Shown: piece by piece, positions 26,634 through 36,651 of the stretch
Numbering within the stretch: the stretch's first letter is position 1
How the letters are laid out: each line of letters begins with the position of its first letter
NCBI RefSeq assembly: GCF_001685485.1
Contig: NZ_BDEL01000001.1
Location: 2,291,501 to 2,355,500 of the forward strand
Direction of reading: 5' to 3'
From: Formosa haliotis
GTDB lineage: Bacteria; Bacteroidota; Bacteroidia; Flavobacteriales; Flavobacteriaceae
DNA length: 64,000 nucleotides
The notes under the pieces: model-generated
What the model saw: the letters and a program-made list of their open reading frames with translations, nothing else
The model's database searches: none
What the model was told of the DNA's origin: nothing
Translations under genes and position numbers: made by a program

Positions 26634-27611
26634 TCAAAGTTTTATTTTATCCTTAATATCCTCATAGGTTTTAACCATTTTTTTAGGAGCTTTAAATCTA
26701 TATCCTATAAATGCTTTGAAAAAAGGGATATTATCTTCAGTATAGGTACTCCTATCTGTATTATGATTCATGGCTAGGTAATTAAAATTCGCTCCAAAAT
26801 AGAAATCATTGATATTATATGTTGCAGTTGAAGACACACTCCACTCCGTTAATAACGATGTATACGAATTTTCATCAGATTTAGAATAGTTAAGACCTAA
26901 ACCCACATTTCCTCCAACAGAAACCAAAAAATTACTAAATAGCACAAAATTGTAATAATAACTTGGGGTAAGTGCGATATCGAATAAATATAAATCTTCG
27001 TCTGCATAGCCATTTTCTGTTTCTCCTCTTAAATTAAATTTTGAATAATAAGTGGTAAGACCTGCAATAAAACTTCCCGTACTTTTTAACTGCTTTTCAT
27101 CCTGATTTGAAATAGCTCTAAAGGAAAAGTTCTCATTAAAAATATAATTAGTAGACCCTCCTATTTTAATGGTCTTGGTGTCTGGCAAATAAACATCAAA
27201 ATTATTAGTTTCATAAAATCCCTTTTCACTATATACATCGATAGTCTGCATCCATTTCCCTAAGAAAATCTTAAAATTCAGATTAAATAGCCTTGAATCT
27301 TCATTATCTCTATTTTCCACCATAAAATCGGGTGCAAAAGAATATGACAATGCAACAATTCCGTAAGACACACTTGCCCCAATTCTATTTTGTTTATTTG
27401 GATTCATTTCTAATCTCATATCTGTATCTCGATCTCCAAACACATACGAATTATAAGTATTAATATAAAAGGTTTTTGCTGTAATTCTATTAGGGTATTT
27501 TTCTATAAATTCATTTTTTATAGCATATAAAATAGTGTCATTTTCAATTTGACTATAACTTAATTGGAAAAAAATTACGAATAAAAATTGTAGGATACAA
27601 TTCTGTTTCAT
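26634..27611 (-). CDS. DUF4421 outer-membrane-like protein
   Basis: 325 residues, signal peptide ending near LSYSQ. The remaining sequence is a series of amphipathic strands rich in Tyr, Phe and Asn ending in GYRFKAPKKMVKTYEDI. It matches my recollection of DUF4421 (PNRITAKTFYINTYNSY, MNPNKQNRIGASVSYG), a Bacteroidota beta-barrel family without known function. First gene of a likely two-gene unit with the TapB-like gene. Confidence 0.75.
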   Translation of the reverse strand: MKQNCILQFLFVIFFQLSYSQIENDTILYAIKNEFIEKYPNRITAKTFYINTYNSYVFGDRDTDMRLEMNPNKQNRIGASVSYGIVALSYSFAPDFMVENRDNEDSRLFNLNFKIFLGKWMQTIDVYSEKGFYETNNFDVYLPDTKTIKIGGSTNYIFNENFSFRAISNQDEKQLKSTGSFIAGLTTYYSKFNLRGETENGYADEDLYLFDIALTPSYYYNFVLFSNFLVSVGGNVGLGLNYSKSDENSYTSLLTEWSVSSTATYNINDFYFGANFNYLAMNHNTDRSTYTEDNIPFFKAFIGYRFKAPKKMVKTYEDIKDKIKL

Positions 27612-28143
27612 AGTTAAATGACTTTACTAAAGTTAGCTAGGACTCTTATATAACGGTATATATTTCTTATATTAATAATTTATCAAATTTCTACACACAC
27701 TTTCAGTGTTAGATATAAAGAAGCGCTAGCTGTTCTTAAATTGTATCATACCAAAGTTCAATATTACTAACTACATTATATAATATAAAATCAACCTGTC
27801 TTAAATTCATTTATATTAAAACCCACCATTAACATTAGACCACTGCCATTTATTTTATCACACTCCTTGTCTAAAACCGAAAAATCTTAGGCCTTATATT
27901 CGGATAAAACCATCCCACTAAATAGGATCGTGACTAAGACCGCATAGTTTTAAGTAAAATAAAATATAGTGTTTAAGACAATATTAACAATATCGGACCA
28001 ATTAAACAAACTAAAATATCTGAAGAAAATCGAAAAAAGCAGTTAACACCATTTAAAATACTAAAAATCACATGATTTAAGCTTGAAATCTAAAATAATA
28101 CAATTCAAAATAACTATTAAATCCTAAAATGTATAAATCACAT
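27612..28143. other. Intergenic stretch, nothing recognised
   Basis: AT-rich sequence between the DUF4421 gene start and the end of the efflux operon. No gene, clear promoter box, terminator hairpin or repeat was found. A small ACACT-ttc-AGTGT hairpin near 27700 is too weak to interpret. Confidence 0.5.
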
Positions 28144-29469
28144 TTAAAACTTTACATTCAGCAGTTCGCCACTTAACTGTAGTAAATACAACTCGGCCAA
28201 TTTAGCTTCGTATTTTGCATTATTTCTACTAAATTCTGCTGTTAAAAGATTTAGTTGCGCTTGCCTAAATTCTATAGATGTTATCTGCCCTAGCTTAAAT
28301 TTCTCTTTCGTACGATCGAAATTATTTTGGGAAGTAATAATATTATTTTCCTGAATATTATAAATTTTTAACTTGTTTTGATAATCGCCCCAAGCATTTT
28401 CAAAATCGCGATCTAAACTTATAAAAATCGATTCTTTTTGAAGTTCCTGATTTTCTAAATTCAGTTTTGCATTTCTAACATTGGTTATCGTGCTCCCACC
28501 ATCAAACAAATCCCAACTTAAGTTAAGGCCAGCCGCAAGCCCTGTATTTGTAGATTGTGCCACAAAGGCTGCTGCATTATTATTGTTTTTATTCCACCCA
28601 TAAGACCCTACTAACCCAACCGTAGGTAAATACCCCGATCTGTTGGCTTTAATAGTAAACTCGTTAATAGTAATATTTTTATCGATTTGCAAAATAGATA
28701 CGTTATTAGCTCTCATTTTATTATACAAATCAGCTTTATCTATATCTAACAGGAAAGTTACTATGGTATCTACTTCTATATCTATTGGTAATTCTGTACC
28801 TAAAACCACATTTAAATCGCGCTTCGTATTTAATAGGTTTTGTTCAGAATTCATTAAGTTAATACTGTCGTTATTAATATCTACTTGAGCGTTTAAAACA
28901 TCTAGCATAGTCCCTTGACCATAATCGAATTGATACTGCGCTCTTACAATCCGGTCGTTAGAGATATCTAAAGTTTGCTGTAAAGCCCGCACATTTTCAG
29001 ATACCTGCGACACATTATAATACACTGTAAATAATTGTGCAATAGTATTTTCTATAGTTTCGCGAGCTTCCAATTCTGTTAATTGATATTGCTCTTTAAG
29101 TTGTTTGTAATTGTAATGTCTGCCAAGCCCATCAAAAATGGTATAGTTTAAATTTACAGACGCATTATAACCCGAACTTTCGGCTCCATTTAATGTCGTC
29201 ACGCGCCCATCCGAAAATTCGGCTTCCGTATTATCTAAATTATAATTCGCTCCTGCATTTCCTGTTACCGTTGGAAGGTAACCAGAATTTAAAATGCTCT
29301 TATTATTTTCGGCGATTTCAGTATTATTCCCGGCTATTTTAATACCATAATTATTTTCTAAGGCGATTTCTATAGCTTCAGAAACCGGTAATTTTTGTTG
29401 TGCGAAAACCGATGCCATAACAAACGACATCAGCATAAATAATTTGTATTTAATGTGCATGCTCTTCAT
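28144..29469 (-). CDS. TolC-family outer-membrane efflux protein
   Basis: 441 residues from the ATG at 29469 (an alternative at 29460 also fits; the upstream ATG at 29493 lies deeper in the permease gene). Signal peptide ends at VFAQQ. Two homologous halves of the OEP family are seen, with long coiled helices (for example RIVRAQYQFDYGQGTMLDVLNAQ, shortened in relatives) and a repeated GQ...LDVLNAQ / GQITSIEFRQAQ motif. It forms the exit duct of the tripartite pump encoded upstream. The start overlaps the permease stop, indicating translational coupling. Confidence 0.92.
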   Translation of the reverse strand: MKSMHIKYKLFMLMSFVMASVFAQQKLPVSEAIEIALENNYGIKIAGNNTEIAENNKSILNSGYLPTVTGNAGANYNLDNTEAEFSDGRVTTLNGAESSGYNASVNLNYTIFDGLGRHYNYKQLKEQYQLTELEARETIENTIAQLFTVYYNVSQVSENVRALQQTLDISNDRIVRAQYQFDYGQGTMLDVLNAQVDINNDSINLMNSEQNLLNTKRDLNVVLGTELPIDIEVDTIVTFLLDIDKADLYNKMRANNVSILQIDKNITINEFTIKANRSGYLPTVGLVGSYGWNKNNNNAAAFVAQSTNTGLAAGLNLSWDLFDGGSTITNVRNAKLNLENQELQKESIFISLDRDFENAWGDYQNKLKIYNIQENNIITSQNNFDRTKEKFKLGQITSIEFRQAQLNLLTAEFSRNNAKYEAKLAELYLLQLSGELLNVKF

Positions 29470-32400
29470 TTTGTTCTTTAATAGCGCGTTCAACTTCCTC
29501 TCGGGTTACTGGTTTTCCTGTGGCTAACCATTTACTTTTTTGCTTAATCGAATTGCTAAACGATAAGAATAACGGCAACACTAAAAGGGTTAAAATAGTC
29601 GCGTATGCTATCCCGAAAGAAATAGAAATGGCCATAGGCTTTAAAAACTGGGCTTGCCTACTCTTTTCTAAAAGTAAAGGCGCCAATCCTGCTATGGTGG
29701 TTACCGAGGTTAAGAAAATGGCTCTAAATCTAGATTTTCCGGCTTCCTTTAAAGCCTCGTCTAATTTTAAACCTGCTTTTAAATTAGTATTAAACTTGCC
29801 TATTAGCACCAATCCGTCGTTTACCATAATTCCTATTAATGCAATAATTCCTAGTAAGGACAATACATTTACCGGAAATCCTAACAACCAGTGTCCCCAA
29901 GCTACAGCCGTTAAACTAAATGGTATAAGCAGTATTAATAATAATGGCTGACTTAAACTTCTAAACGTAAAGGCAATCGTGATGTAGATTAATAAAATAA
30001 TGATTAATCCGGCACTTTTTAAAGAACGATTAAGTTTGGTTGCTTCTCTATTTTGCCCTTCGTAAGACGCCGAAATGGTAGGATATTTAGATTGTAAACT
30101 TGGTATAACGGTCGCCTTTATTTCATCTAAAATATCGGTAGCACTTGTGTTTGGATCTTTTAAATCGGCCGATACTTCAATTTCTCTACGCCCTTCAAGG
30201 TGGTTTATAGCCACATCGCCTCGTTCTATAGAATAGTTAGCGATGTCCTTTAAAGTGACACGCTCGCCTGCTGGGGTTACAATACGCATATCGTCTAAAT
30301 CGTTAATCGAAGCACGGTTTGGTTTATCGTAACGTACCCAAACTCTAATTTCGTCTTGTCCACGCTGAAAACGCTGTGCTTGTACCCCGAAAAATCCTGC
30401 TCGAATCTGACTCATTACCGTACTTAAATCTAAGCCCAACAAATACGCACTTTCTTTAAGCTCTAAACGGATTTCTTTAATTCCGGCCGGATCATTATCG
30501 GCAACATCTTTTAATAACGGATTTGCTTCAAGAACAGCTTTTAATTCTACTTTCGCCGCTTTAAGTTCTTCTATATTATTACTCAATAAAGAGACAGCTA
30601 CCGGACTTCCTCCAAAATTACCACCAGAACCAAAAATTAAACGTTCTGTACCAATAACTGGCCCCACTAATTCTCTTACTCGATTGGCTACCAAAGAGGC
30701 ATTTATAGCATCTGGACGCTCTTCCCCTGGCAACATATTTATATCTAATCGGGCACTAGAGGCACTGTTTATATTTAGAATGGTATTTTCGAATAAGACT
30801 TTATCTGTGCCCTTTAAATATTGCTCCGTAAATTCTTCGTTAACCATATAGGCCTTTTCTTCTATTAAAGACATGATAGAATCTGTAACCCTTACGTTGG
30901 TCCCGTTGGGCATATCGAGTTCTATAGACACACGGTCGCTGGCAATACTAGGAAAGATAGTTACTCCAATAACTCCTCCACCAATGGCTCCGAAGGTTAA
31001 AATTAGAGCTCCCAAAAATATACCAAGGGCTAAAATTTTAAATTCAAATATAAAATTTAGTACAGGCACGTAAAACTTGTCTCTTAAAAAGACCATAAAC
31101 CGATCTCCAAGGGCATTAATCCCTCGCATTTTCGAGAAAAATTGCTTGATCTTAGACTGTTGTTGTCTTTCGTTTTTAACAGGTTTTTGAAGTGCTTTTG
31201 AATGCGCTAAATGCGCCGGCAGAATAATAAGCGCTTCTACTAAAGAAACCACAAGCGTAAGCATAACGATTACCGAAACTTCACTAAAGAATTCCCCAAT
31301 CCGACTCTCTAAAAACAGGAAGGTTGAAAACGCTAACAGCGTGGTGATAATGGCTGAAACCACAGGAGGAATAACTTCCATCGTTCCGTCGATAGCGGCA
31401 TCAATCGGGTTTTTACCTGCTTCGTAATGCTGATAAATATTTTCGGCTATAACAATACCATCATCTACTAAAATACCGATAACGATAATCATTCCGAAAA
31501 GCGAAAAGACGTTTATCGTGACATCAAACTGACTCGCAAAAATAAACATTCCTAAAAAGGAAATAGGTAAACCAAAGGCTACCCAAAATGCTAAACGCGT
31601 ATTTAAAAACAAGGCTAAAAAGAGCAAAACCAATAACATTCCCACCACCGCATTCTCTACCAACAATTGTGTACGTTGTTTTAGTGTAATAGATAAGTCA
31701 CGCACAATATCTAACTTCACATTATTATGCGATTGGTTGTAAGTATCTATATACTCTTTAACGGCTTCTGCCGAAGACAATAAATCTTCATTATCTGTAC
31801 TAGTTACACTTACATTTACAGATAAATCACCATTAAAAAAGGTGGCATTTGGGGTTTCCGAAAATCGATCTCGTAAGATGGCAACATCTTTTAGACGGAC
31901 TGTTTTTCCGTCGGAAAACGCACGAACCACCACGTTCGACAATTCGTCGCTATAATACGATCGGTTATTGGCTCTAATTAAAAACTCCTCATCATTGGTT
32001 TTAATATTTCCTCCGGTAACCAAGATATTAGAATTACTAACCGCTGTGGCGACTTCGTTAAACGTGATATTATAGGCTAAGAGGCTGTTTTCGTTAACCG
32101 CAATTTCTATTTCCTCTTCTGGATAACCCGTAACTTCTACTTGAGAAATACCTTCTATAGCACGTAAATCGTTCTCAATTTGCCTCCCTAATTGCTTTAA
32201 AGTAGCTAAAGGAATGTTTGTACCACTAATAGCAAACGAGATGGTTTCCCGAACATTTTCATTTTTTGCTACAACGAGGGGTTCCATACCCGTAGGAAAT
32301 GTAGGTACACGATCTACCGCATTTTTAACCTCTAAAAGCATAAAATCGATATTCTCTCCCTTTTCTATTTCGATGGTAATGGTACCACTGTTCTCTTGCG

Positions 32401-32653
32401 AAGTAGAGGTTACCCGATCTACACCACGAAGCCCTTTTAAATTATCTTCTATTTGAAGCACAATCCCTTCTTCAATCTCTTGCGGAGACGCTCCAGGGTA
32501 ATTAATTTGAATGGTAATAATTTTAGAAGGAATAATAGGAAAGAAAGACGATTTCAAGGCTAGCACACCAATGATTCCGAAAATGGTGAACCCTAGAATA
32601 AAAATGGTAACGGCAATATGATGCCTTATAAAATAAGCAATAATTTTTCTCAT
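29450..32653 (-). CDS. RND efflux transporter permease
   Basis: 1067 residues, standard for AcrB/MexB-like RND proton-driven pumps. An N-terminal helix (HIAVTIFILGFTIFGIIGVL) is followed by a periplasmic porter domain, a second membrane block with the proton-relay motif GILVDDGIVIAENIYQH, a second porter domain and a final membrane block with GIMVNDGLVLIGKFN. The substrate cannot be read from sequence; antibiotics, bile-like compounds or lipids are possible. Gene order adaptor-permease-TolC on one strand with 6-bp spacing to the adaptor makes a complete pump operon. Confidence 0.95.
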   Translation of the reverse strand: MRKIIAYFIRHHIAVTIFILGFTIFGIIGVLALKSSFFPIIPSKIITIQINYPGASPQEIEEGIVLQIEDNLKGLRGVDRVTSTSQENSGTITIEIEKGENIDFMLLEVKNAVDRVPTFPTGMEPLVVAKNENVRETISFAISGTNIPLATLKQLGRQIENDLRAIEGISQVEVTGYPEEEIEIAVNENSLLAYNITFNEVATAVSNSNILVTGGNIKTNDEEFLIRANNRSYYSDELSNVVVRAFSDGKTVRLKDVAILRDRFSETPNATFFNGDLSVNVSVTSTDNEDLLSSAEAVKEYIDTYNQSHNNVKLDIVRDLSITLKQRTQLLVENAVVGMLLVLLFLALFLNTRLAFWVAFGLPISFLGMFIFASQFDVTINVFSLFGMIIVIGILVDDGIVIAENIYQHYEAGKNPIDAAIDGTMEVIPPVVSAIITTLLAFSTFLFLESRIGEFFSEVSVIVMLTLVVSLVEALIILPAHLAHSKALQKPVKNERQQQSKIKQFFSKMRGINALGDRFMVFLRDKFYVPVLNFIFEFKILALGIFLGALILTFGAIGGGVIGVTIFPSIASDRVSIELDMPNGTNVRVTDSIMSLIEEKAYMVNEEFTEQYLKGTDKVLFENTILNINSASSARLDINMLPGEERPDAINASLVANRVRELVGPVIGTERLIFGSGGNFGGSPVAVSLLSNNIEELKAAKVELKAVLEANPLLKDVADNDPAGIKEIRLELKESAYLLGLDLSTVMSQIRAGFFGVQAQRFQRGQDEIRVWVRYDKPNRASINDLDDMRIVTPAGERVTLKDIANYSIERGDVAINHLEGRREIEVSADLKDPNTSATDILDEIKATVIPSLQSKYPTISASYEGQNREATKLNRSLKSAGLIIILLIYITIAFTFRSLSQPLLLILLIPFSLTAVAWGHWLLGFPVNVLSLLGIIALIGIMVNDGLVLIGKFNTNLKAGLKLDEALKEAGKSRFRAIFLTSVTTIAGLAPLLLEKSRQAQFLKPMAISISFGIAYATILTLLVLPLFLSFSNSIKQKSKWLATGKPVTREEVERAIKEQNEEHAH

Positions 32654-32659
32654 AAGGAC

Positions 32660-33787
32660 TTAGTTAGGTTTTTTAGAATTTTCGTCGTAAACTTTAACTA
32701 ACATCCCTGAGTATGCTCCTGGCACCGGACGAGAAATAATAACACTCCCATCGGGCACATCTTTTAAAACCACTTTTGTATCGCTAAAATGAATAGGTTT
32801 TACCGGAATAGCATCTAAAATACTGTCTCGAACAACATAAATTTCTTTTGTATCTAACAATAAATTTCTATCTATTTCAATGGCATCTGGTTCTTTTTTT
32901 GCATTTAGCTGAGCTTCTAAATACATCCCTTCCTTTAGGTTTTCGTGTTTCACCTCAATAAAAACAGTAATGGTTTGTGTAGTAGGATCTATACTTCCAT
33001 TTACACGAGACACTGTTCCCGAATACGTTTCTGTACCTTCTAAAGTATTTAACACTACAGATTCTCCAACCTCTAATAAACTTGCAAAAGATTTACTTAT
33101 GGCTACTTCCATTTCGTAAACCGAAGGATCTATAAATTCACCCAATTTTTGACCGCTTCTAATTAATGTACCCTCTGTAACCAAAGCTTCAGTAAGAATC
33201 CCATCAAAAGGGGTGGTAATAACATATTTTGATAAACGCTGCTCTAAATTTTTAACGTTGAAATAATTAGAAACAATTTCTCTCCCGGTAATGAAATAGT
33301 TTTCTTTTTCTGAAGTCATTTCTGGAAGTGTAGGCGTTGTTTTGTTTAAATCGAAGCTAGTAAGATAATCTTGCCATTTCTGAAAAACCTCTGGAAAATC
33401 TAAGCGTAAATCGGCCATGATGGCGGCTATCGAATTATACAAATTACTCTTAGCAGATTGCACGCTAGCGTAATATTCGGAAGCATCGATCCGAATTAAA
33501 GTTTGCCCTTTTTTGTAGGACTGCCCTGCTTTAAATAAAATAGAACCAGGCTGAAAAACACCTTCAACCTCTGCATACAGCTCAAACCTACGTTTAGCCG
33601 TTAAATTTCCGTTAGCAGGAATAATAATAGGAACTACCCCATTTTTAACCGTATCGACAAAGACCGACTTTACAACTTTTGGAGGTACAGGTTTTACTTT
33701 ATTTTTGTTTGCAATTAAGGATTTAGAAATAAATATGGAGGCTACTATTAATAGTACACCAAGAATAGCAAGTATAATTTTTCTCAT
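32660..33787 (-). CDS. HlyD-family periplasmic adaptor of RND pump
   Basis: 375 residues from ATG 33787; the in-frame TTG at 33817 is not convincing. One N-terminal anchor helix (ILAILGVLLIVASIFI), then beta-barrel, lipoyl and a short hairpin domain (YAEVEGVFQPGSILFKAGQSYKKG, shared by membrane fusion proteins, split here by the hairpin around 95-160), and TPFDGILTEALVTEGTLIRSGQKLGEF. It bridges the permease and the TolC duct. First gene of the operon; no dedicated regulator is adjacent. Confidence 0.92.
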   Translation of the reverse strand: MRKIILAILGVLLIVASIFISKSLIANKNKVKPVPPKVVKSVFVDTVKNGVVPIIIPANGNLTAKRRFELYAEVEGVFQPGSILFKAGQSYKKGQTLIRIDASEYYASVQSAKSNLYNSIAAIMADLRLDFPEVFQKWQDYLTSFDLNKTTPTLPEMTSEKENYFITGREIVSNYFNVKNLEQRLSKYVITTPFDGILTEALVTEGTLIRSGQKLGEFIDPSVYEMEVAISKSFASLLEVGESVVLNTLEGTETYSGTVSRVNGSIDPTTQTITVFIEVKHENLKEGMYLEAQLNAKKEPDAIEIDRNLLLDTKEIYVVRDSILDAIPVKPIHFSDTKVVLKDVPDGSVIISRPVPGAYSGMLVKVYDENSKKPN

Positions 33788-34021
33788 TCTGGAGTGTTTA
33801 TCCGGTTTAGACTCCAAAACTATCCCTAAGTTTACTTTAAAATTGTTAAATAAAACTTAAAATCCTAAACACACTGATTTTTAAAAGGTTACACCTTACA
33901 ACCGAAATCATGTATAAATTAAAGGATCTGCTACTGTAATGCCACAAATTTTTCTAATAAATATAAGGTTAAAACTATAGCCCTTGTAACCTGAAAAAGC
34001 TATAACTCTAAAGCTTTAGCC

Positions 34022-35791
34022 CTAAATAATCTCCATTTTTTTCAGCAAGAAACTCGCATTCATATTCTGGCAAATACCGGTTTTAAACGTATAATCGAAA
34101 TGTAGTTCGTCGTTAATAATTTCGGCATCGAAATAGTAATTTTTCACCTCTTCTAGTTCTTCTGAAATTTCACATAAACTTAAATCGTGAGTTGCAATAA
34201 TTCCTGTGGCATTAGAAGCCACTAATTTCTCTACAAATTTTCTAGATCCTATAGCTTTATCTGTACTATTTGTTCCTTTTAATATTTCATCTAAAACAAT
34301 AAAATATTTATCGGTTTGAATGGCATCGACTATATATTTTAATCGTGTTAATTCTGAAAAGAAATACGAGCTATCGTCGGTTAACGAATCGCTAGTACGC
34401 ATACTCGTTATTAACTTTATAGGGTTATAGACACTAGATTTGGCACAAACTGGAAGTCCAACATTTGCCATAACAATATGCAGCGATACAGTTCTTAAAA
34501 ACGTACTTTTCCCGGCCATATTGGCTCCGGTAATAATAAAAAATTGCTCGTTTTTAATATTGAAATTATTATCGATACGTTTTTTAATCTTCAATAATGG
34601 ATGCCCCAATTGTTTCGCTTGAATAACATCCTCATTATCATTTATAACAGGAAACACAAACTCTTTATGATTAAAGGTGTAATTTCCTAAGGAATTATAA
34701 GCATCGAAAAACGAAATCACTTCAAACCATTCTGTTGTTTTGTTAGCATATTTTTTAATCCATTGTTCTATGGCATACGCATTCTTTATATCGAGTAAAA
34801 AAAGTCCATTCCCAAAAATGGCTGAAATGAGATTATTTCGATTATCTAAACGATCTAATAATCGGGATAAGTCAGAAAAAATAAGGGATGCTTTTTCGCC
34901 TTCCTGAGTAATTAGCTTTTGCTTAGCCAATAGCATTTCTGAAGTAAAAGATTCATTCTCTATAAGAGTTAACAGACTTGCGTACTGTTTAAAGGTTTCT
35001 TTTAATTTTTCGGTTTGAGAGGCAATGACATTAATTGATTTTAAATAAAATCCGGTAGTTACTAAACCTATTAGAAGAAAAACTCCAATGTAATTTGCCG
35101 AAATAATTTCAAAATATACTAGTGCAAATAATGCTAAACTAATCACACTTGCTACATAAGGTAAAACCCTTAATACCATCGGGAATTTTGGCTTATAGCT
35201 AGACAACCACGCATTGATTTGTCTCGCCGGTGTTTCCACTTTTATAAGGCTAGAAACCGCCGAATAATTTTGTCGCCAAATAGATTTATTAGCTAACTCT
35301 TTAATGGCTTCTTGCCTAGCTTCTATCTGGGTAATATGGTTTGCTTTTAAAGCGTCTGCCAATTTCTCGGCGCCTTCCTTAATGTAGGTTCTATTTAAAC
35401 ACTGATAAAAAGAACCTCTACCGAATAAATCGATATCTAAACTAAACTCATGGTTAGGATCTTGATATTCCTCGCCTGTCGGTCGATTAAAATATCCGTT
35501 ATTAATAATATCTATTTCGGTATTGTTAACCGCTACTATGGCTCTCTCTAAATTTCGCTTATGCTTAATATTGGTATATTTTACCAATAGGAACAAAAAC
35601 AATGCAATACCAACCACTCCAATACCTATAGCCAATTGCCAATTATTAAATGTGATATAAATACTGTAGGCCGTAGCTACAAACACAAATAATCTTAAAA
35701 AGCTTAAGCCTTGCATTTGCTTGTTTAAAGCATCAGCTTTGATTTGATGATTTTGAGATTGTTCGGTATAAAAAGAGAGTAGAGATTTCAT
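34022..35791 (-). CDS. Membrane-embedded MutS-like ATPase
   Basis: 589 residues. The C-terminal third is a MutS-type ABC ATPase with Walker A GANMAGKST (422-430), Walker B-like YFIVLDEIL and the signature LTDDSSYFFSEL. In place of MutS mismatch-recognition domains the N-terminal part carries two pairs of hydrophobic helices (about 30-75 and 205-255), with a MutS-core-like helical region between and after them. It belongs to the MutS-related family found in Bacteroidota next to MutS2 and lacks the DNA-clamp Phe-X-Glu domain. A mismatch-repair role is doubtful; function unknown. Confidence 0.85.
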   Translation of the reverse strand: MKSLLSFYTEQSQNHQIKADALNKQMQGLSFLRLFVFVATAYSIYITFNNWQLAIGIGVVGIALFLFLLVKYTNIKHKRNLERAIVAVNNTEIDIINNGYFNRPTGEEYQDPNHEFSLDIDLFGRGSFYQCLNRTYIKEGAEKLADALKANHITQIEARQEAIKELANKSIWRQNYSAVSSLIKVETPARQINAWLSSYKPKFPMVLRVLPYVASVISLALFALVYFEIISANYIGVFLLIGLVTTGFYLKSINVIASQTEKLKETFKQYASLLTLIENESFTSEMLLAKQKLITQEGEKASLIFSDLSRLLDRLDNRNNLISAIFGNGLFLLDIKNAYAIEQWIKKYANKTTEWFEVISFFDAYNSLGNYTFNHKEFVFPVINDNEDVIQAKQLGHPLLKIKKRIDNNFNIKNEQFFIITGANMAGKSTFLRTVSLHIVMANVGLPVCAKSSVYNPIKLITSMRTSDSLTDDSSYFFSELTRLKYIVDAIQTDKYFIVLDEILKGTNSTDKAIGSRKFVEKLVASNATGIIATHDLSLCEISEELEEVKNYYFDAEIINDELHFDYTFKTGICQNMNASFLLKKMEII

Positions 35792-35888
35792 TTTAAGAAA
35801 AAGAATGTTTTAAAAAAGACTAAAGCTAAACAAAAATACCAAGCACATGGCTTGGTATTTTTAATAGTATTGCAATCTAAAAAGGAAT

Positions 35889-36641
35889 TTATCCCTTTAC
35901 ATTTGCTTTTATAAATTCTCTATTCATACGTGCGATATTATCTAAAGAAATTCCTTTAGGGCATTCTATTTCGCAAGCACCTGTATTTGTACAGTTTCCA
36001 AAACCTTCAAGATCCATCTGAGCCACCATATTTCTAACACGGTCTGCTGCTTCTACTTGTCCTTGTGGTAATAATGCATACTGAGATACTTTAGCACCTA
36101 CGAATAACATGGCAGACGAGTTTTTACAAGTAGCCACACAAGCTCCACATCCAATACAGGTTGCGGCATCCATAGCTTCATCTGCAGCATGTTTAGAAAT
36201 AGGTAAAGAGTTTGCATCTTGTGTATTTCCAGATGTATTTACAGAAATATATCCTCCGGCGTGTTGAATACGCTCGAAAGCCATTCTGTCTACAATTAAA
36301 TCTTTAATTACCGGGAAAGCAGCTGCTCTCCATGGCTCGATAGTAATAGTATCGCCATCTTTAAACATACGCATGTGTAACTGGCAAGTTGTAATACCTC
36401 TATCTGGACCATGAGCTTCTCCATTAATATATAAAGAACACATACCACAAATACCTTCACGACAATCATGATCGAAAGCTACTGGCTCTTCTCCAGAGTT
36501 TACCAATTGTTCGTTTAAAACATCCATCATTTCAAGGAAAGACATATGTTCTGAAATATCAGTTACTTTATAATCGACCATTTTACCCTTTGCACTAGAG
36601 TCTTTCTGTCTCCAAATTCTAAGTGTTAGATTCATATTCAT
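35889..36641 (-). CDS. sdhB: Succinate dehydrogenase/fumarate reductase iron-sulfur subunit
   Basis: 250 residues. It holds the [2Fe-2S] ligands (CREGICGMC, then C in GITTCQ), the [4Fe-4S] motif [11 protein letters not shown] and the [3Fe-4S] motif [14 protein letters not shown]. The subunit passes electrons from the flavoprotein to quinone in the membrane subunit. It is last in an operon sdhC-sdhA-sdhB, 10 bp after sdhA. The layout and the single cytochrome b subunit are those of B-type complexes using menaquinone. Confidence 0.95.
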   Translation of the reverse strand: MNMNLTLRIWRQKDSSAKGKMVDYKVTDISEHMSFLEMMDVLNEQLVNSGEEPVAFDHDCREGICGMCSLYINGEAHGPDRGITTCQLHMRMFKDGDTITIEPWRAAAFPVIKDLIVDRMAFERIQHAGGYISVNTSGNTQDANSLPISKHAADEAMDAATCIGCGACVATCKNSSAMLFVGAKVSQYALLPQGQVEAADRVRNMVAQMDLEGFGNCTNTGACEIECPKGISLDNIARMNREFIKANVKG

Positions 36642-36651
36642 AATGTCAATC

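Noticed and set aside
29520..29951. 143-codon plus-strand frame opposite the RND permease gene
   Set aside because: Antisense to a well-conserved permease domain; composition reflects the reverse complement of membrane helices.
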